A DNA stretch of 29,045 bases from Symbiodinium natans (GCA_905221605.1 CAJNDS010002646.1:1164646-1193690), one strand, 5' to 3'; positions 7,145 to 15,536 are shown, counted from the first letter of the stretch. The notes: generated from the letters alone by a model not told the origin. Numbers and translations are program-made.

Positions 7145-7366
7145 TGTCATGGGTTTCCCTACTGCCCCCCTCTTTCCTACCCCTCGCCCGCCCGGTTCCC
7201 CCCTTTAATAGGCTTACATTGCCTTAATAATCCCTAAATGGCCTTAATTATGGGGGGAACCTAGGGGGGGTAGTGTGGGGGTGGGGGGGGGTAGGGGGTA
7301 ATAGCCCTCACCCTAAACCTGAAGCCCTAAACCCTATAGACGGGGGTAGTACGGGAACCCATGATA
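7145..7366. mobile_element. Nested foldback element, single copy
   Basis: Outer arms TCATGGGTTTCCCTACTGCC and its near-complement ending GGGTAGTACGGGAACCCATGA span about 220 bp. Inside lies a second inverted pair, GGTTCCCCCCTTTAAT (7194) against ATTATGGGGGGAACC (to 7261). C-rich sequence lies left of the inner hairpin and G-rich sequence right of it, so the whole segment can fold into a long stem. No coding capacity. Confidence 0.6.
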
Positions 7367-7454
7367 GTGATGTGGTATACCCAGCTTCGGGTGTTCCCGC
7401 CGACTTCCACCGACATCTGCAACTGCCCAAGGCCCGCAAAGTCGAGTAGGGCGG

Positions 7455-7530
7455 AAGGGGTTTAGGGTTTAGGGTTTAGGGTTTAGGGTTTAGGGTTTAG
7501 GGTGTAGGGTTTAGGGTTTAGGGTTTAGGC
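7455..7530 (+). repeat. TTTAGGG array
   Basis: About ten units with one GTGTAGGG variant. Confidence 0.93.
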
Positions 7531-7599
7531 GGGGTGTAGGGTCTGACATAGACGGCGCGTCAGACCTAGATGGCCCCAGCCCACTCTCAACCCAGAGCC

Positions 7600-7664
7600 C
7601 TAAACCCTAAAGGGTTTAGGATTTAGGGTTTAGGGTTTAGGGTTTAGGGTTTAGGGTTTAGGCT
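7600..7664 (+). repeat. Head-to-head CCCTAAA / TTTAGGG junction
   Basis: CCCTAAACCCTAAA is joined directly to GGGTTTAGGATTTAGGG, giving an inverted junction of telomere-like repeats. TTTAGGG units follow to 7664. Confidence 0.85.
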
Positions 7665-7675
7665 AAACCTCATAC

Positions 7676-7840
7676 ATGAACCCAAGTCTAAAGCCGAAGA
7701 AGACGACTCTGCTCAAAGCCCCGCGTTTCGCGAGAGGCACTTTCCAGCCCACGTACGCCGGACTGCAACTACCGGCGCCGACATCCAAGATGTCGCGTGC
7801 TGGAATGCGTTCGGAGTACTTGAAGGTTCATGGGAAGTAG
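7676..7840 (+). CDS. Small ORF ending inside a foldback element
   Basis: An ATG-to-TAG frame of 54 codons reads MNPSLKPKKTTLLKAPRFAR, then GTFQPTYAGLQLPAPTSKMS, then RAGMRSEYLKVHGK. It is strongly basic. The last seven residues and the stop come from the left arm of the family A foldback at 7817. No family is recognised. The start lies in CCCTAAA-like text, so the real exon, if any, probably begins later. Confidence 0.25.
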   Translation: MNPSLKPKKTTLLKAPRFARGTFQPTYAGLQLPAPTSKMSRAGMRSEYLKVHGK

Positions 7841-7933
7841 GGTCACAAGTACCCTAAATGAGGTTGGAACCAGTAATTTCTATAGTTGCCCTACTTACAG
7901 CTCCACTTTGTACTACCCATGAACCTCCAAGTA
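7817..7933. mobile_element. Foldback element, family A
   Basis: TACTTGAAGGTTCATGGG pairs with TACTACCCATGAACCTCCAAGTA-type sequence at the right end. The element is 117 bp and is flanked on the right by ACCCTAAAACCC. An internal TATAGTTGCCCTACTT block is shared with the fragment at 10263. Confidence 0.82.
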
Positions 7934-8065
7934 ACCCTAAAACCCTCAACCCTCAACCCCCAAGTAGGCTTAGGGAGTAGAGAGCTTTAGGACTCAGATC
8001 TAGAGCATCGGGCGTTTGGATTCGGGATCCAAGGTGGCTGCAGTTTCAGCAGTGAAGAGCACGTT

Positions 8066-8110
8066 TAGGGTTTAGGGTCATGGGTCATGGGTCATGGGTC
8101 ATGGGTCATA
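8066..8110 (+). repeat. TCATGGG heptamer array
   Basis: Two TTTAGGG units continue into about five tandem TCATGGG units and then TCATAGGG. The seven-base period is preserved, so this is an expanded variant of the telomere-like heptamer. Confidence 0.9.
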
Positions 8111-8280
8111 GGGTTCAGGCTTTTGCCTAAGCCCCAAAATCTGGAAAACCCGAAACCCACCAAACTCTGAACACGTACGCAAAGTACGTACCCCTAGACC
8201 CTAAACCCATAAAGTCCCAAGCTCTACTAAGCCTGAGCATCTCATACCCTGAGCCCTACAAACCTGGAGCTTCATGGGTC

Positions 8281-8309
8281 GCGTTTTAAGTAGGGCTTAC
8301 TTAAAACGC
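8281..8309. repeat. Perfect 12-bp hairpin beside a family A-like arm
   Basis: GCGTTTTAAGTA and TACTTAAAACGC flank a 5-base loop. The preceding CTGGAGCTTCATGGGTC (about 8264-8280) resembles a family A arm, so this may be a collapsed derivative of that family. Confidence 0.7.
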
Positions 8310-8640
8310 AGGGCAATAATTAGGGGTTTCCGATCATGAGGGATACATTATTTGGCTCCGTTTTACACACGAATACTTCCATTTGGGGGGGGGGGGGGTC
8401 GATATTCGGGGTCCCTCATTTTCGTAAAGCCCTAAGGTTTTTGTTCTTTCTTTTTAGAGGGGGGGGTTCCCCTTAAGGCAACGTAAAGGGACTTGTATGT
8501 CTATTTGGGGTAGAGCACCCCCCTTGTTTTGGGAAAATGCCCATATTGGGGCACGTACAGCCCTACTTGCAACTGGCTGCACATTGGCCTTCAAGAAGGG
8601 CCTGACTTTCACCCTAAACCCTAAACCCTAAACCCTAAAC
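8310..8640. other. Unique DNA with G and C runs
   Basis: The stretch contains a 14-G run at 8385-8398, further G/C runs at 8459-8470 and 8517-8523, and CCCTAAA units at 8612-8640. No gene is supported. Confidence 0.5.
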
Positions 8641-8711
8641 CTTCAAACTTCTCAAGCCCCAGAGCCCTTGAAACCCTAGACCAAAGACCTTGTGCAGGCC
8701 CTAACACTTAC

Positions 8712-8770
8712 AATTTCCACACGAGAATCCTCGAAAGTGCTAGGCCCAACGAAGGTCCAGAATGTTTTGT
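8712..8770 (-). CDS. Weak exon candidate with a GTAAGT donor
   Basis: The minus frame FWTFVGPSTFEDSRVEI ends at ATT|GTAAGTGT (donor G at 8711). The upstream side on the minus strand is the A/C-rich complement of a TTTTG-type tract (8764-8812), so the acceptor is unclear. No family is recognised. Confidence 0.25.
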
Positions 8771-8812
8771 TTTGCTTTGTTGTGTTCTGTTCTGTTTTGT
8801 TTTGTTTTTTTT
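8764..8812 (+). repeat. TTTTG/TTCTG low-complexity tract
   Basis: Imperfect tandem TTTTG, TTGTG and TTCTG words form a T/G-only tract. It looks like a polypyrimidine-type or simple-repeat region. The frame that crosses it encodes only F, V, C, L and S and is not considered coding. Confidence 0.8.
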
Positions 8813-9167
8813 TGGCTGGGCGGACTCTGAGGGGAGTTTTTTGCAGTGTAGGATTTGGGGCTAAGCTGCACAAGCGGTTTGGGCTTGTATTGTTTGGATA
8901 TCTGAGAGCCTGGGAGTCTGTTGAAAACCGAAAGCCCCTTAGAAACCGATTAGCTTAGGGTTCAGGGGCATTTGCACGATGACATCTGCTGATTTAGTTG
9001 GTTGTTTCGGTGTCGGTTTACGCTTTAGGATTGAGGGTTTGGGCGTTAGGGTTGAAAGTCTACACCCAAAGCCCCTAAACCTTGAACCTAAGCCCTCAAC
9101 TCCCTAGAAACCCTAAAGCCCCAGAACGCTACAACCCCAAGAGAAGCCTTAAGACCCTAAGCCCTGA

Positions 9168-9299
9168 AAGCCTTCAGCGCCGAACGCACCTAAGGCCTCA
9201 GAGATTTCCGAACCTTGGGTTGTGCTCAGGTCCAAAGTGGCCAAAAGCGCCACGGGTGTGCTGGGCCCTGACCCAGAGGTCGGGAAGGAGTCGGGGGAG
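9168..9299 (+). CDS. Exon-like island, strand ambiguous
   Basis: The plus frame reads APNAPKASEISEPWVVLRSK then VAKSATGVLGPDPEVGKESG, ending at GAG|GTGAGAGG. The minus strand has a competing model: a pyrimidine-rich acceptor ending GTCAG, then PSTPVALLATLDLSTTQGSE then ISEAL, ending at TTAG|GTGCGTTC. GTGCGT is also the donor at the tandem-duplicated segment at 21.8 kb. Both models have good splice context, so the island is probably exonic on one strand. No family is recognised. Confidence 0.4.
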
Positions 9300-9890
9300 G
9301 TGAGAGGTTTGGGGTTTCGGGTTTCGGGTTTGGGGTGTAGTCTTGGGGTTTAGGATTGAGGGCTTTGGGCTTAGGGTTGGGACGTTGAGGGTTGAACCCC
9401 AAAGAAACACCCCTCTGAGTCCAAGACCTCAAGTACTGAATATACCGGGGCTCGGCCCCCTTTTTGGTGTTTAGGGTTTCGGGACTGTGGATGAATGTGG
9501 GGCCTTCTTTGGTACCCCCCAAGGGCAGGGCGCAAACCCTAGACCCTAATCCGCCAGCTTGACCCGAAGGTGTGAAAATCCAGAAGTCCTCACGGCCCTA
9601 CATCCTACGCTCTATACATACTTCTCAGCTCTTAACCTTAAACCCTGAACCCTAAACCCTGAACCCTTAAGCCCTAAACGACATAGTCTTCAGTATAGAG
9701 GGCTGACTCGCAGGAGGGTGGCACTCTGCAGATGAGGGCTAAGGACCTACAGAGGATTCAAGGCTTACCTGGAAGGTGCAAGAGGTTGCTTAGCGGTGTG
9801 TGGTCTATAGTAGGGTAACCTCAAGTTTGGTTCTTCAATGATACACCCTAAAAACCCTAAGCCCTAAACCCTAAACCTAAACCCCGAACC
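9300..9890. other. Degenerate TTTGGGG/TTTAGGG text and unique DNA
   Basis: TTTCGGG and TTTGGGG words occur at about 9310-9385 and CCCTAAA variants at 9630-9680 and 9845-9893. No supported gene. Confidence 0.5.
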
Positions 9891-9896
9891 CTAAAG

Positions 9897-9999
9897 CACT
9901 TGGGACTCTTCCTTTGGCGTCTTTCACTGGAGCCCCCAAAACCCTCTGATGCCAGGCCACGCCAGTGCTGAGCGAGGATGCATCAGGCACCTCCCATCC
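9897..9999 (-). CDS. Candidate exon
   Basis: On the minus strand TTTTAGGGTACAG is followed by the frame GWEVPDASSLSTGVAWHQRV then LGAPVKDAKGRVPSALG. The acceptor side is telomere-like TTTAGGG in the sense orientation. The donor is unclear; GTCCCAAG or a GC donor are possible. No family is recognised. Confidence 0.33.
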
Positions 10000-10262
10000 C
10001 TGTACCCTAAAACCTAAACCCTAAACTGCCCTAAACCCTAAACGCTAAACCCTAGGTCTTATACGTATATGTCCTTCGCTCGGACGCCCCGAGCTGTGCC
10101 CACACTTTCCGCGAAGTAGGGTTAGAGGAGCCCTGCGCAAGGTTCTGGCATGTTCTTTGTGGTACTTTACTGTAACTTTAGATCCTTACCTTTTTTGGGT
10201 TTATTGGGTTTCTTATTAAGGCAGCTAAAAGTTTAATTTATAGCTACCCTCCTGAGTGCAGC

Positions 10263-10316
10263 CAAGTGTTGTAACCAGTATAACTAGAGTTGCCCTACTT
10301 CTAGCCCCACTTGTAA
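10263..10316. mobile_element. Fragment of foldback family A
   Basis: GTTGTAACCAGTATAACTAG then AGTTGCCCTACTTCTAGCCC matches the internal right half of the copy at 7817, which has GTTGGAACCAGTAATTTCTA and TAGTTGCCCTACTTACAGC. Terminal arms are absent. Confidence 0.6.
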
Positions 10317-10319
10317 ACC

Positions 10320-10405
10320 CTAACCATCCCAATCCTAACCCTAACTCTAACCCTAACCCTAAACCCTAAACCCTAAACCCTAAACCCTAAACCCTAAACC
10401 CTAAC
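10320..10405 (+). repeat. CCCTAA/CCCTAAA array
   Basis: Irregular six-base units (CCTAACCCTAA) pass into about six CCCTAAA units. Confidence 0.93.
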
Positions 10406-10509
10406 CCAGTGTGGTGAAGTTGGGGCTTTTGGCAGCGTGGAGGTGGGAGGAATCCAGGGTTGAGAGGCTGAGGCAGCATTCGGGTGGAACTCCGGATGTT
10501 GGGCCAAAG
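10405..10509 (+). CDS. Candidate exon
   Basis: The frame opens at the end of the CCCTAA array (CCCAG at 10405-10409 is a possible acceptor). It reads PSVVKLGLLAAWRWEESRVE then RLRQHSGGTPDVGPK. A long amphipathic helix (LLAAWRWEESRVERLRQH) is the main visible feature. AAG|GGTCTAGG or a later G|GTTTAGGG could be the donor. Unspliced, the frame continues into the next TTTAGGG array and stops. No family is recognised. Confidence 0.38.
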
Positions 10510-10530
10510 GGTCTAGGGCTGAATCTTCTT

Positions 10531-10590
10531 GGTTTAGGGTTTAGGGTTTAGGGTTTAGGGTTCAGGGTTTAGGGTTTAGGGTTTAGGGTT
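10531..10590 (+). repeat. TTTAGGG array
   Basis: About eight units with one TTCAGGG. Confidence 0.93.
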
Positions 10591-10654
10591 GTAGGTTGTG
10601 GTGTAGACCGGGTGCAAGAGCCTTTTTGGCACCGTTTGTGGCCTGCCCAGCTAC

Positions 10655-10855
10655 CTTAAACCCTAAACCCTAAAACCTAAACCCTGAACCCGAAGAAGCT
10701 GAATCCCCGAACCCCTAAACCTCAAGGCCTAGACCCTAAACCTCCAGGAATCCCCGAAGCCCTAATCCCTAAGCCCGAAGCACCCTGAACCCTAAACCCT
10801 AAACCCTAAACTCTAAACCCTAAACCCTAAACCTAAACCCTAAACCCTAAACTTT
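10655..10855 (+). repeat. Degenerate CCCTAAA tract
   Basis: CCCTAAA, CCCGAAGC and CTCTAAACC variants, with cleaner units at 10794-10852. No gene. Confidence 0.85.
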
Positions 10856-10940
10856 GAGAAGCCGAACCCCCGAAGCGAGAGAAGGTGCCGAGCCGAGTGT
10901 GCCAGCTGCCTGGGAAGTTGCGTCAGTGCCTCACCTTGGG

Positions 10941-11037
10941 GCTTAGGGTTTAGGGTTCAGGGCGTAGGGCGTTTTGGGTTTTCAGGGCTTTTGTTTAAGG
11001 TTTAGGGCTTAGGGTTTAGGGTTTAGGGTTTAGGGTA
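10941..11037 (+). repeat. Degenerate TTTAGGG tract
   Basis: TTTAGGG, CTTAGGG, TTCAGGG and GTTTTGGG words precede the exon candidate at 11085. Confidence 0.85.
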
Positions 11038-11084
11038 TTCGGTGTTCTGTGGGGCCTTAGAGATTTCAGGGTTTTCAGGGTTCT

Positions 11085-11260
11085 ATGGCCTGGCTATCAC
11101 GCCCAGCCTGTGGCGTCAAGAAGTTCAAAAGAGGTTTCGGTTTAGGGTTTGGAGTGCCCAACACTGTCTTGGGCCGAATGCTCTACGTGAAGCGCGGTGA
11201 GCAACCAGCCCGGCTCTCCATGGTCGTCGTCTATGAGGACGGTTGCGCGGGAATCTCCAG
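11085..11260 (+). CDS. Candidate exon with ATG and GTAAGA donor
   Basis: The frame begins MAWLSRPACGVKKFKRGFGL, continues GFGVPNTVLGRMLYVKRGEQ, then PARLSMVVVYEDGCAGIS, and ends at TCCAG|GTAAGAGTAAG. In-frame TTTAGGG-like bases encode GFGLGFG, so the real exon may begin after that point, for example after TTTAG at about 11145. PNTVLGRMLYVKRGEQPARL and MVVVYEDG look like beta-rich globular protein. No family is recognised. The following intron would begin with TTTAGGG repeats. Confidence 0.42.
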
Positions 11261-11501
11261 GTAAGAGTAAGACACCCGGGGTTTAGGGTTTAGGGTTTTA
11301 GGGGTTTAAGTGGCTTCATTGTGGCGCCTGCCGCGAACTCGGGGCTGAGAAGCCTGTCATCTTAAAGGGGGGTGTGGGGTTGAATCTGCCGGGCGTTCAT
11401 GAAAGCTTAAACCTCTATGCCGCCCTGCTGGTAGCATTATACCCGTATCGTAGTACACTCGTAACGTACCAACCGGTACGAGTGCTTAATGCATAGGGGT
11501 C

Positions 11502-12128
<627 letters not shown>

Positions 12129-12165
12129 TTGAACATTAGACGTTCGGGCGCGCGCGCATGTGCGT

Positions 12166-12300
12166 GCATGTCGAGTGCCATGTTATGGAGTTATGCCAGC
12201 ATCCTTCGAAATACTGCCGCTCGAAACCCTTTCCGGAGCCGCTGATGCTGCTGATGCTCGCCCCCCGGGTCCCCAAAGAGAAACGAAGCCTCGATGATGC
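12166..12300 (+). repeat. 135-bp direct duplication, copy 1
   Basis: Matches 12909-13043 with five mismatches and no gaps by eye. Both copies follow a GC dinucleotide tract and end at TCGATGATGC. Confidence 0.9.
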
Positions 12301-12332
12301 ACAAACAACGGCGCGGGCGGGCATGTGTGGCG

Positions 12333-12830
12333 CCCTTTAAAGTCAGCTGAAAGAGCTATGGGACCAGGGTCCATGGGACCATGGACCCTGAGGCCAAGAG
12401 CTACAGGAGCCATGGGTCCATGGGCCATGGGGCCAGGGGAGCCATGGGCGGGGTGGAGGGGAGCCATGGGGCGGAGCGACTTATAGTCGGTTCTGAGTCA
12501 TGGTCCAGAGGGCCTGGAGGCGGGCCGGCCGGGCGTCATCCATGGGGCCAGGAGGGGGTCCAGGGGCATGGGGCCATACGAGATCGGGGCCATGGGGGTT
12601 GGGAGCCATGGGCGGGGTGGGCGGAGCGAGGGGGCGGCATGCTGAGCCCTTTAAAGTCAGCTAGCTGATAGAACTTCCAGGCGCATGGGGCCAGACCATG
12701 GGGCCAGGAGCCATGGGTCCATGGGGCGAGGCGGAGCGGGCGCAGCCCTTTAAAGTCAGCTGAAAGAGCTAGAGCTACAGGGCCAGGAGCCATGGGTCCA
12801 TGGGCCATGGGGCCAGGGAAGCCATGGGCG
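12333..12830 (+). repeat. CCATGG-rich repeat cluster with a CCCTTTAAAGTCAGCT motif
   Basis: CCCTTTAAAGTCAGCT occurs at 12333, 12647 and 12746. Each is followed by purine-rich AGCTA words and strings of GGGCCATGGGG, AGCCATGGG and GGTCCATGGG. The palindrome CCATGG recurs many times in about 450 bp. The frames that cross it are rich in M, G, H and P on both strands and look like repeat translation. Confidence 0.85.
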
Positions 12831-12872
12831 CGCGCGCGAGCGCCCGCCCGCGCACGGGAACTGGTGCGTTTT

Positions 12873-12911
12873 CTGCGCGCGCGGGCGCGCGCGCGCGCGC
12901 GTGTGCGCGCA
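12873..12911 (+). repeat. Alternating GC tract
   Basis: GCGCGC repeats, with a GTGTG interruption, form an alternating purine-pyrimidine tract with Z-DNA potential. A shorter tract lies at 12828-12852. Confidence 0.85.
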
Positions 12912-13043
12912 TGTCGAGTGCCATGTTATGGAGTTATGCCAGCACCCTTCGAAATCCTGCCGCCCGAAACCCTTTCCGGAGCCACTGACGCTGCTGATGC
13001 TCGCCCCCCGGGTCCCCAAAGAGAAACGAAGCCTCGATGATGC
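12909..13043 (+). repeat. 135-bp direct duplication, copy 2
   Basis: See the copy at 12166. The two copies bracket the CCATGG-rich cluster. Confidence 0.9.
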
Positions 13044-13065
13044 GCACCCTGGCCCCCCGCCCGGC

Positions 13066-13253
13066 CGCGCATCATGAGCATCAGCGGCTCCGGCCTCCAG
13101 GCATGCATGGCTTATAGGGGCATATGCCGGCCTCAAAACGGAAATGTCCGTAACAGCACGAAAACCACGGTATTTACAGCGATTTCTGTGTTTTCCAAGC
13201 TCTCAGCCGCATCCGAAACCCAAAACCCAACCCGCTGATGCTCATGATGCGCG
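13066..13253. repeat. 22-bp perfect inverted repeat around a 144-bp loop
   Basis: The arm at 13066-13087 is the exact complement of 13232-13253, whose core is GCTGATGCTCATGATGCGCG. The words are related to the GATGCTGCTGATGCTC part of the nearby 135-bp duplication, so the inverted arms probably derive from the same repeat. Confidence 0.8.
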
Positions 13254-14016
13254 CTCTTGTGGGGGTCCTTTGGGGTGGCCAATGCCACCCAAAAAACATC
13301 AACAACGCGTATTTGGCCAAAGTTGAAAAAGAGAGTCGATGATGCTCTCCGGGGTCGTTTTTGGGACCCCCCATGGGGCGCCAAAAAAATGCGTCCAGGA
13401 GCCCAAATTCGGTGGGAAATAGCGCGTTTTTCGCGATAAAAAATGTACCTGAAACATGATGCCCTTCGGGAGCCGCATTTGGAGCCGGATGTTGGGGAGC
13501 CAACCGGGTCAGCGGCTTAACCCCCCCCCCGGGGTAGCAAAAGCTAGGGCTGGCGCCTAACGGCGTCGGACCACGGGCGTGCCCGGATTTAGGAGCCTCC
13601 GGCTCAGGCCGCCGACCCAAGAGGCCCGAAACCTCTCAACCCTCCAACCAGGGTTCGGGAGTTTGCGGCCGTGTTGTGGGAATGGGGGGGTAGGCTTCGA
13701 ACTGTTGGAGCGGTTGGCGTAAGGTGGCAACCTAGAAACCCAAACCCTAAATTTCTGCCAGGGAGTGGGGGGGAAAAAGGGGGGGAGGCTGGGTAGGGGG
13801 AGGGTAGGAGGGGGGTGGGGGGGGGTTGGAGGGCACCCGCCCCCACCCCCCCCCCCCGTTTTAAGGTTTTTGGGGGTTAAAGGGGGGAGGGGGACCAAAA
13901 CCTTAAAACGGGGGGGTGGGGGGTCGCATGCTGCACGACGTAACGCATCGACCATAGGCGGTTCAGCACGGGGGGTAGGGGCTCCTTTCCTCCAACCCAC
14001 CCCCCACTCCCCACGG
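13254..14016. other. Unique then extremely G/C-run-rich DNA, no gene supported
   Basis: From 13254 to about 13740 the sequence is unique, with several overlapping frames and no recognisable protein. From 13760 to 14010 it is dominated by G runs and C runs (for example 13817-13826 and 13849-13857). It contains the inverted pair GTTTTAAGGTTTTTGG / CCAAAACCTTAAAAC at about 13858-13911. Proline/glycine-rich frames on both strands are composition artefacts. Confidence 0.55.
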
Positions 14017-14031
14017 ATAATGATAATAATG

Positions 14032-14071
<40 letters not shown>

Positions 14072-14080
14072 TAACAATAA
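14017..14080 (+). repeat. ATA/AAC microsatellite
   Basis: GATAATGATAATAATGATAATA passes into about twelve ATA units and then AACAATAACAATAA. Confidence 0.95.
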
Positions 14081-14083
14081 ATT

Positions 14084-14412
14084 GGAGGCCGCTGCCAACG
14101 CTGCTCGCGAGCTCGCGAATCCAGCGCAGCCTGCTTCCAAGCCTTGAGAGTCACGGCTGCTATTCTCACGATTGTTGGCCTGATGATTATTGACATCTGC
14201 TTCTGCGCAGCTGCTCCTATAGCTTCGTGGGTAGCATCCCAGATTGAATCTGCAAAGCTTCGAGGCTCTGGGCCATCGGCCACTGTCCATAAGCAGCCCT
14301 CCCGAGGCCGTGCATCTTGCTCTTTCTGACACCTGTTGGGCGGGTTTGTCAGCTTGGCGCTCTTGAGCAAGGTGGCAAAACGCCAGCGGGAGGGAAGCCA
14401 AACAACTCCCAC
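14084..14412 (-). CDS. Candidate coding segment with a long helix
   Basis: The minus frame is open for over 100 codons. It includes RPREGCLWTVADGPEPRSFA, then DSIWDATHEAIGAAAQKQMS, then IIIRPTIVRIAAVTLKAWKQ and AALDSRAREQRWQRPP. It then enters the ATA microsatellite, read as tyrosine, which the true exon probably does not include. The composition is that of an ordinary helical protein. A competing plus ORF (14144-14329) starts with a hydrophobic MRVTAAILTIVGLMIIDICF. No family is recognised on either strand. Confidence 0.38.
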
Positions 14413-14528
14413 GTGAAACCCTGGCGCTAATAGTGCACCACAGAGGACCTCCAGGAAGGATGCAGTCTCGAGTCTCCAAGCTTAGAATTAGAATAGAAAG
14501 CGTCTAGCATGGCTTCGACATCCACCTT

Positions 14529-14828
14529 GTGATGGTGCAGAAGCTGCCACGAAGACAGGTAGCCGTATACAGCCCATGCAGTGGAGACTGCAAGAGTGTA
14601 GTAGTGTTGCTGCTACAGGCTACAGTCTGTTTCCGAGAGGGAGGTCTGATACGTTGGACATGCAAGAAATGTACGTTGGACATGCAAGAAATGATTCGAC
14701 GGCAAGTTTTTAGCGGAGCAAAGCCCTTCCGAATGAAAAGCGGCGTGCTGCCACAGATCCTACATGCAAGCAGGATTATAGGCAGTTCATGTGGCTTGAC
14801 AAGAACTTACGTTTCATCCAAGTCCTAG
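14529..14828 (+). CDS. Possible ORF, 99 codons
   Basis: ATG-to-stop frame MMVQKLPRRQVAVYSPCSGD onward. It is cysteine-containing (CKKCTLDMQ) and basic. The CKKC lies within an internal 22-bp tandem duplication (14651-14694), whose length is not a multiple of three. The duplication would therefore have shifted the frame of any ancestral gene, which argues against a conserved protein. No family is recognised. Confidence 0.2.
   Translation: MMVQKLPRRQVAVYSPCSGDCKSVVVLLLQATVCFREGGLIRWTCKKCTLDMQEMIRRQVFSGAKPFRMKSGVLPQILHASRIIGSSCGLTRTYVSSKS
14651..14694 (+). repeat. 22-bp tandem duplication
   Basis: ACGTTGGACATGCAAGAAAT followed by GT, then the same 20 bases followed by GA. Confidence 0.95.
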
Positions 14829-15536
14829 CACATATTCTACGCCGAAGCCCAGCTGGCTACGTACCCTTGGATGTCGAAACAAACGGTCGGTCCTTTGAGC
14901 TGGAGCACTCTGGCTTTGTTGATTTGGTCTCAAGACATGGACAGCTGTCATATTGTCAGCGATAACCCCTAAAGCATTAAGGATCCATTTTGTGGATGCA
15001 CGGACTTGCTGCAGGATGGACGCATGAAACATATCGCTCGCGCCGTGGCTCCAAAAAACATGTACCAACCCTTTTCTCCCCTCTCGCAAGCATGGACCAT
15101 CAGAGGTTGGGCCGAGGGTGAGGTAAAAGCGAGTACGGGCTGAAGTTGGGGTCGCCTTGCGCAGGTGAAGTGGCCGGTGTTGAGTACGAAGGCGAATGAG
15201 TGCAAGGCCCGATTGCCAAAATCTGTGGCATGGAGCACCGATTGGCAACAGGATGGCATCCGAGAGTGCAAGGGCCTGGGGTGATCTTGCTAGGCGCTGC
15301 TCGGCGGAGTCGTGCCAGAATGTGCCATAGGCAAGCTTCACGTTCTGCTGCTCTTGGCCAGGAGACTTCCAGCACGCATAGAGGGCACCTTGCCAGATGG
15401 CTCGTCGAGAGGCTGGTTGATGTACTTCCCACGGCCTGCTGCCCGCGTGACCGGTGTGCATTCCAACAAGTGCAGCCCACAAAGCGTCCACGTCGCACAG
15501 GGGCAATTCCAGGATGGGAGCTGGAGGGGAGGGCAC
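14814..15536 (-). CDS. Longest non-repetitive ORF, 240 codons
   Basis: ATG-to-stop. It starts MPSPPAPILELPLCDVDALW. It has internal segments of normal composition such as LYACWKSPGQEQQNVKLAYG and ILQQVRASTKWILNALGVIA. No signal peptide, membrane segment or known motif was recognised. Other frames on both strands are also open over 15200-15600, so GC content alone lowers stop frequency here. It may be a single large exon or part of a decayed gene. Confidence 0.35.
   Translation of the reverse strand: MPSPPAPILELPLCDVDALWAALVGMHTGHAGSRPWEVHQPASRRAIWQGALYACWKSPGQEQQNVKLAYGTFWHDSAEQRLARSPQALALSDAILLPIGAPCHRFWQSGLALIRLRTQHRPLHLRKATPTSARTRFYLTLGPTSDGPCLREGRKGLVHVFWSHGASDMFHASILQQVRASTKWILNALGVIADNMTAVHVLRPNQQSQSAPAQRTDRLFRHPRVRSQLGFGVEYVLGLG

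Noticed and set aside
9226-9522. ORF rich in NPKPKALNPKPQ
   Set aside because: The residues are a direct translation of degenerate CCCTAAA text. The same low-complexity motif appears in other frames at telomere-like tracts.
12183-12808. Overlapping ORFs on both strands rich in M, G, P, H and A
   Set aside because: They derive from CCATGG/GGGGCC repeats. Both strands give similar composition and no domain.
13557-14000. Proline-rich minus-strand ORF
   Set aside because: Translation of long C/G runs; composition artefact.
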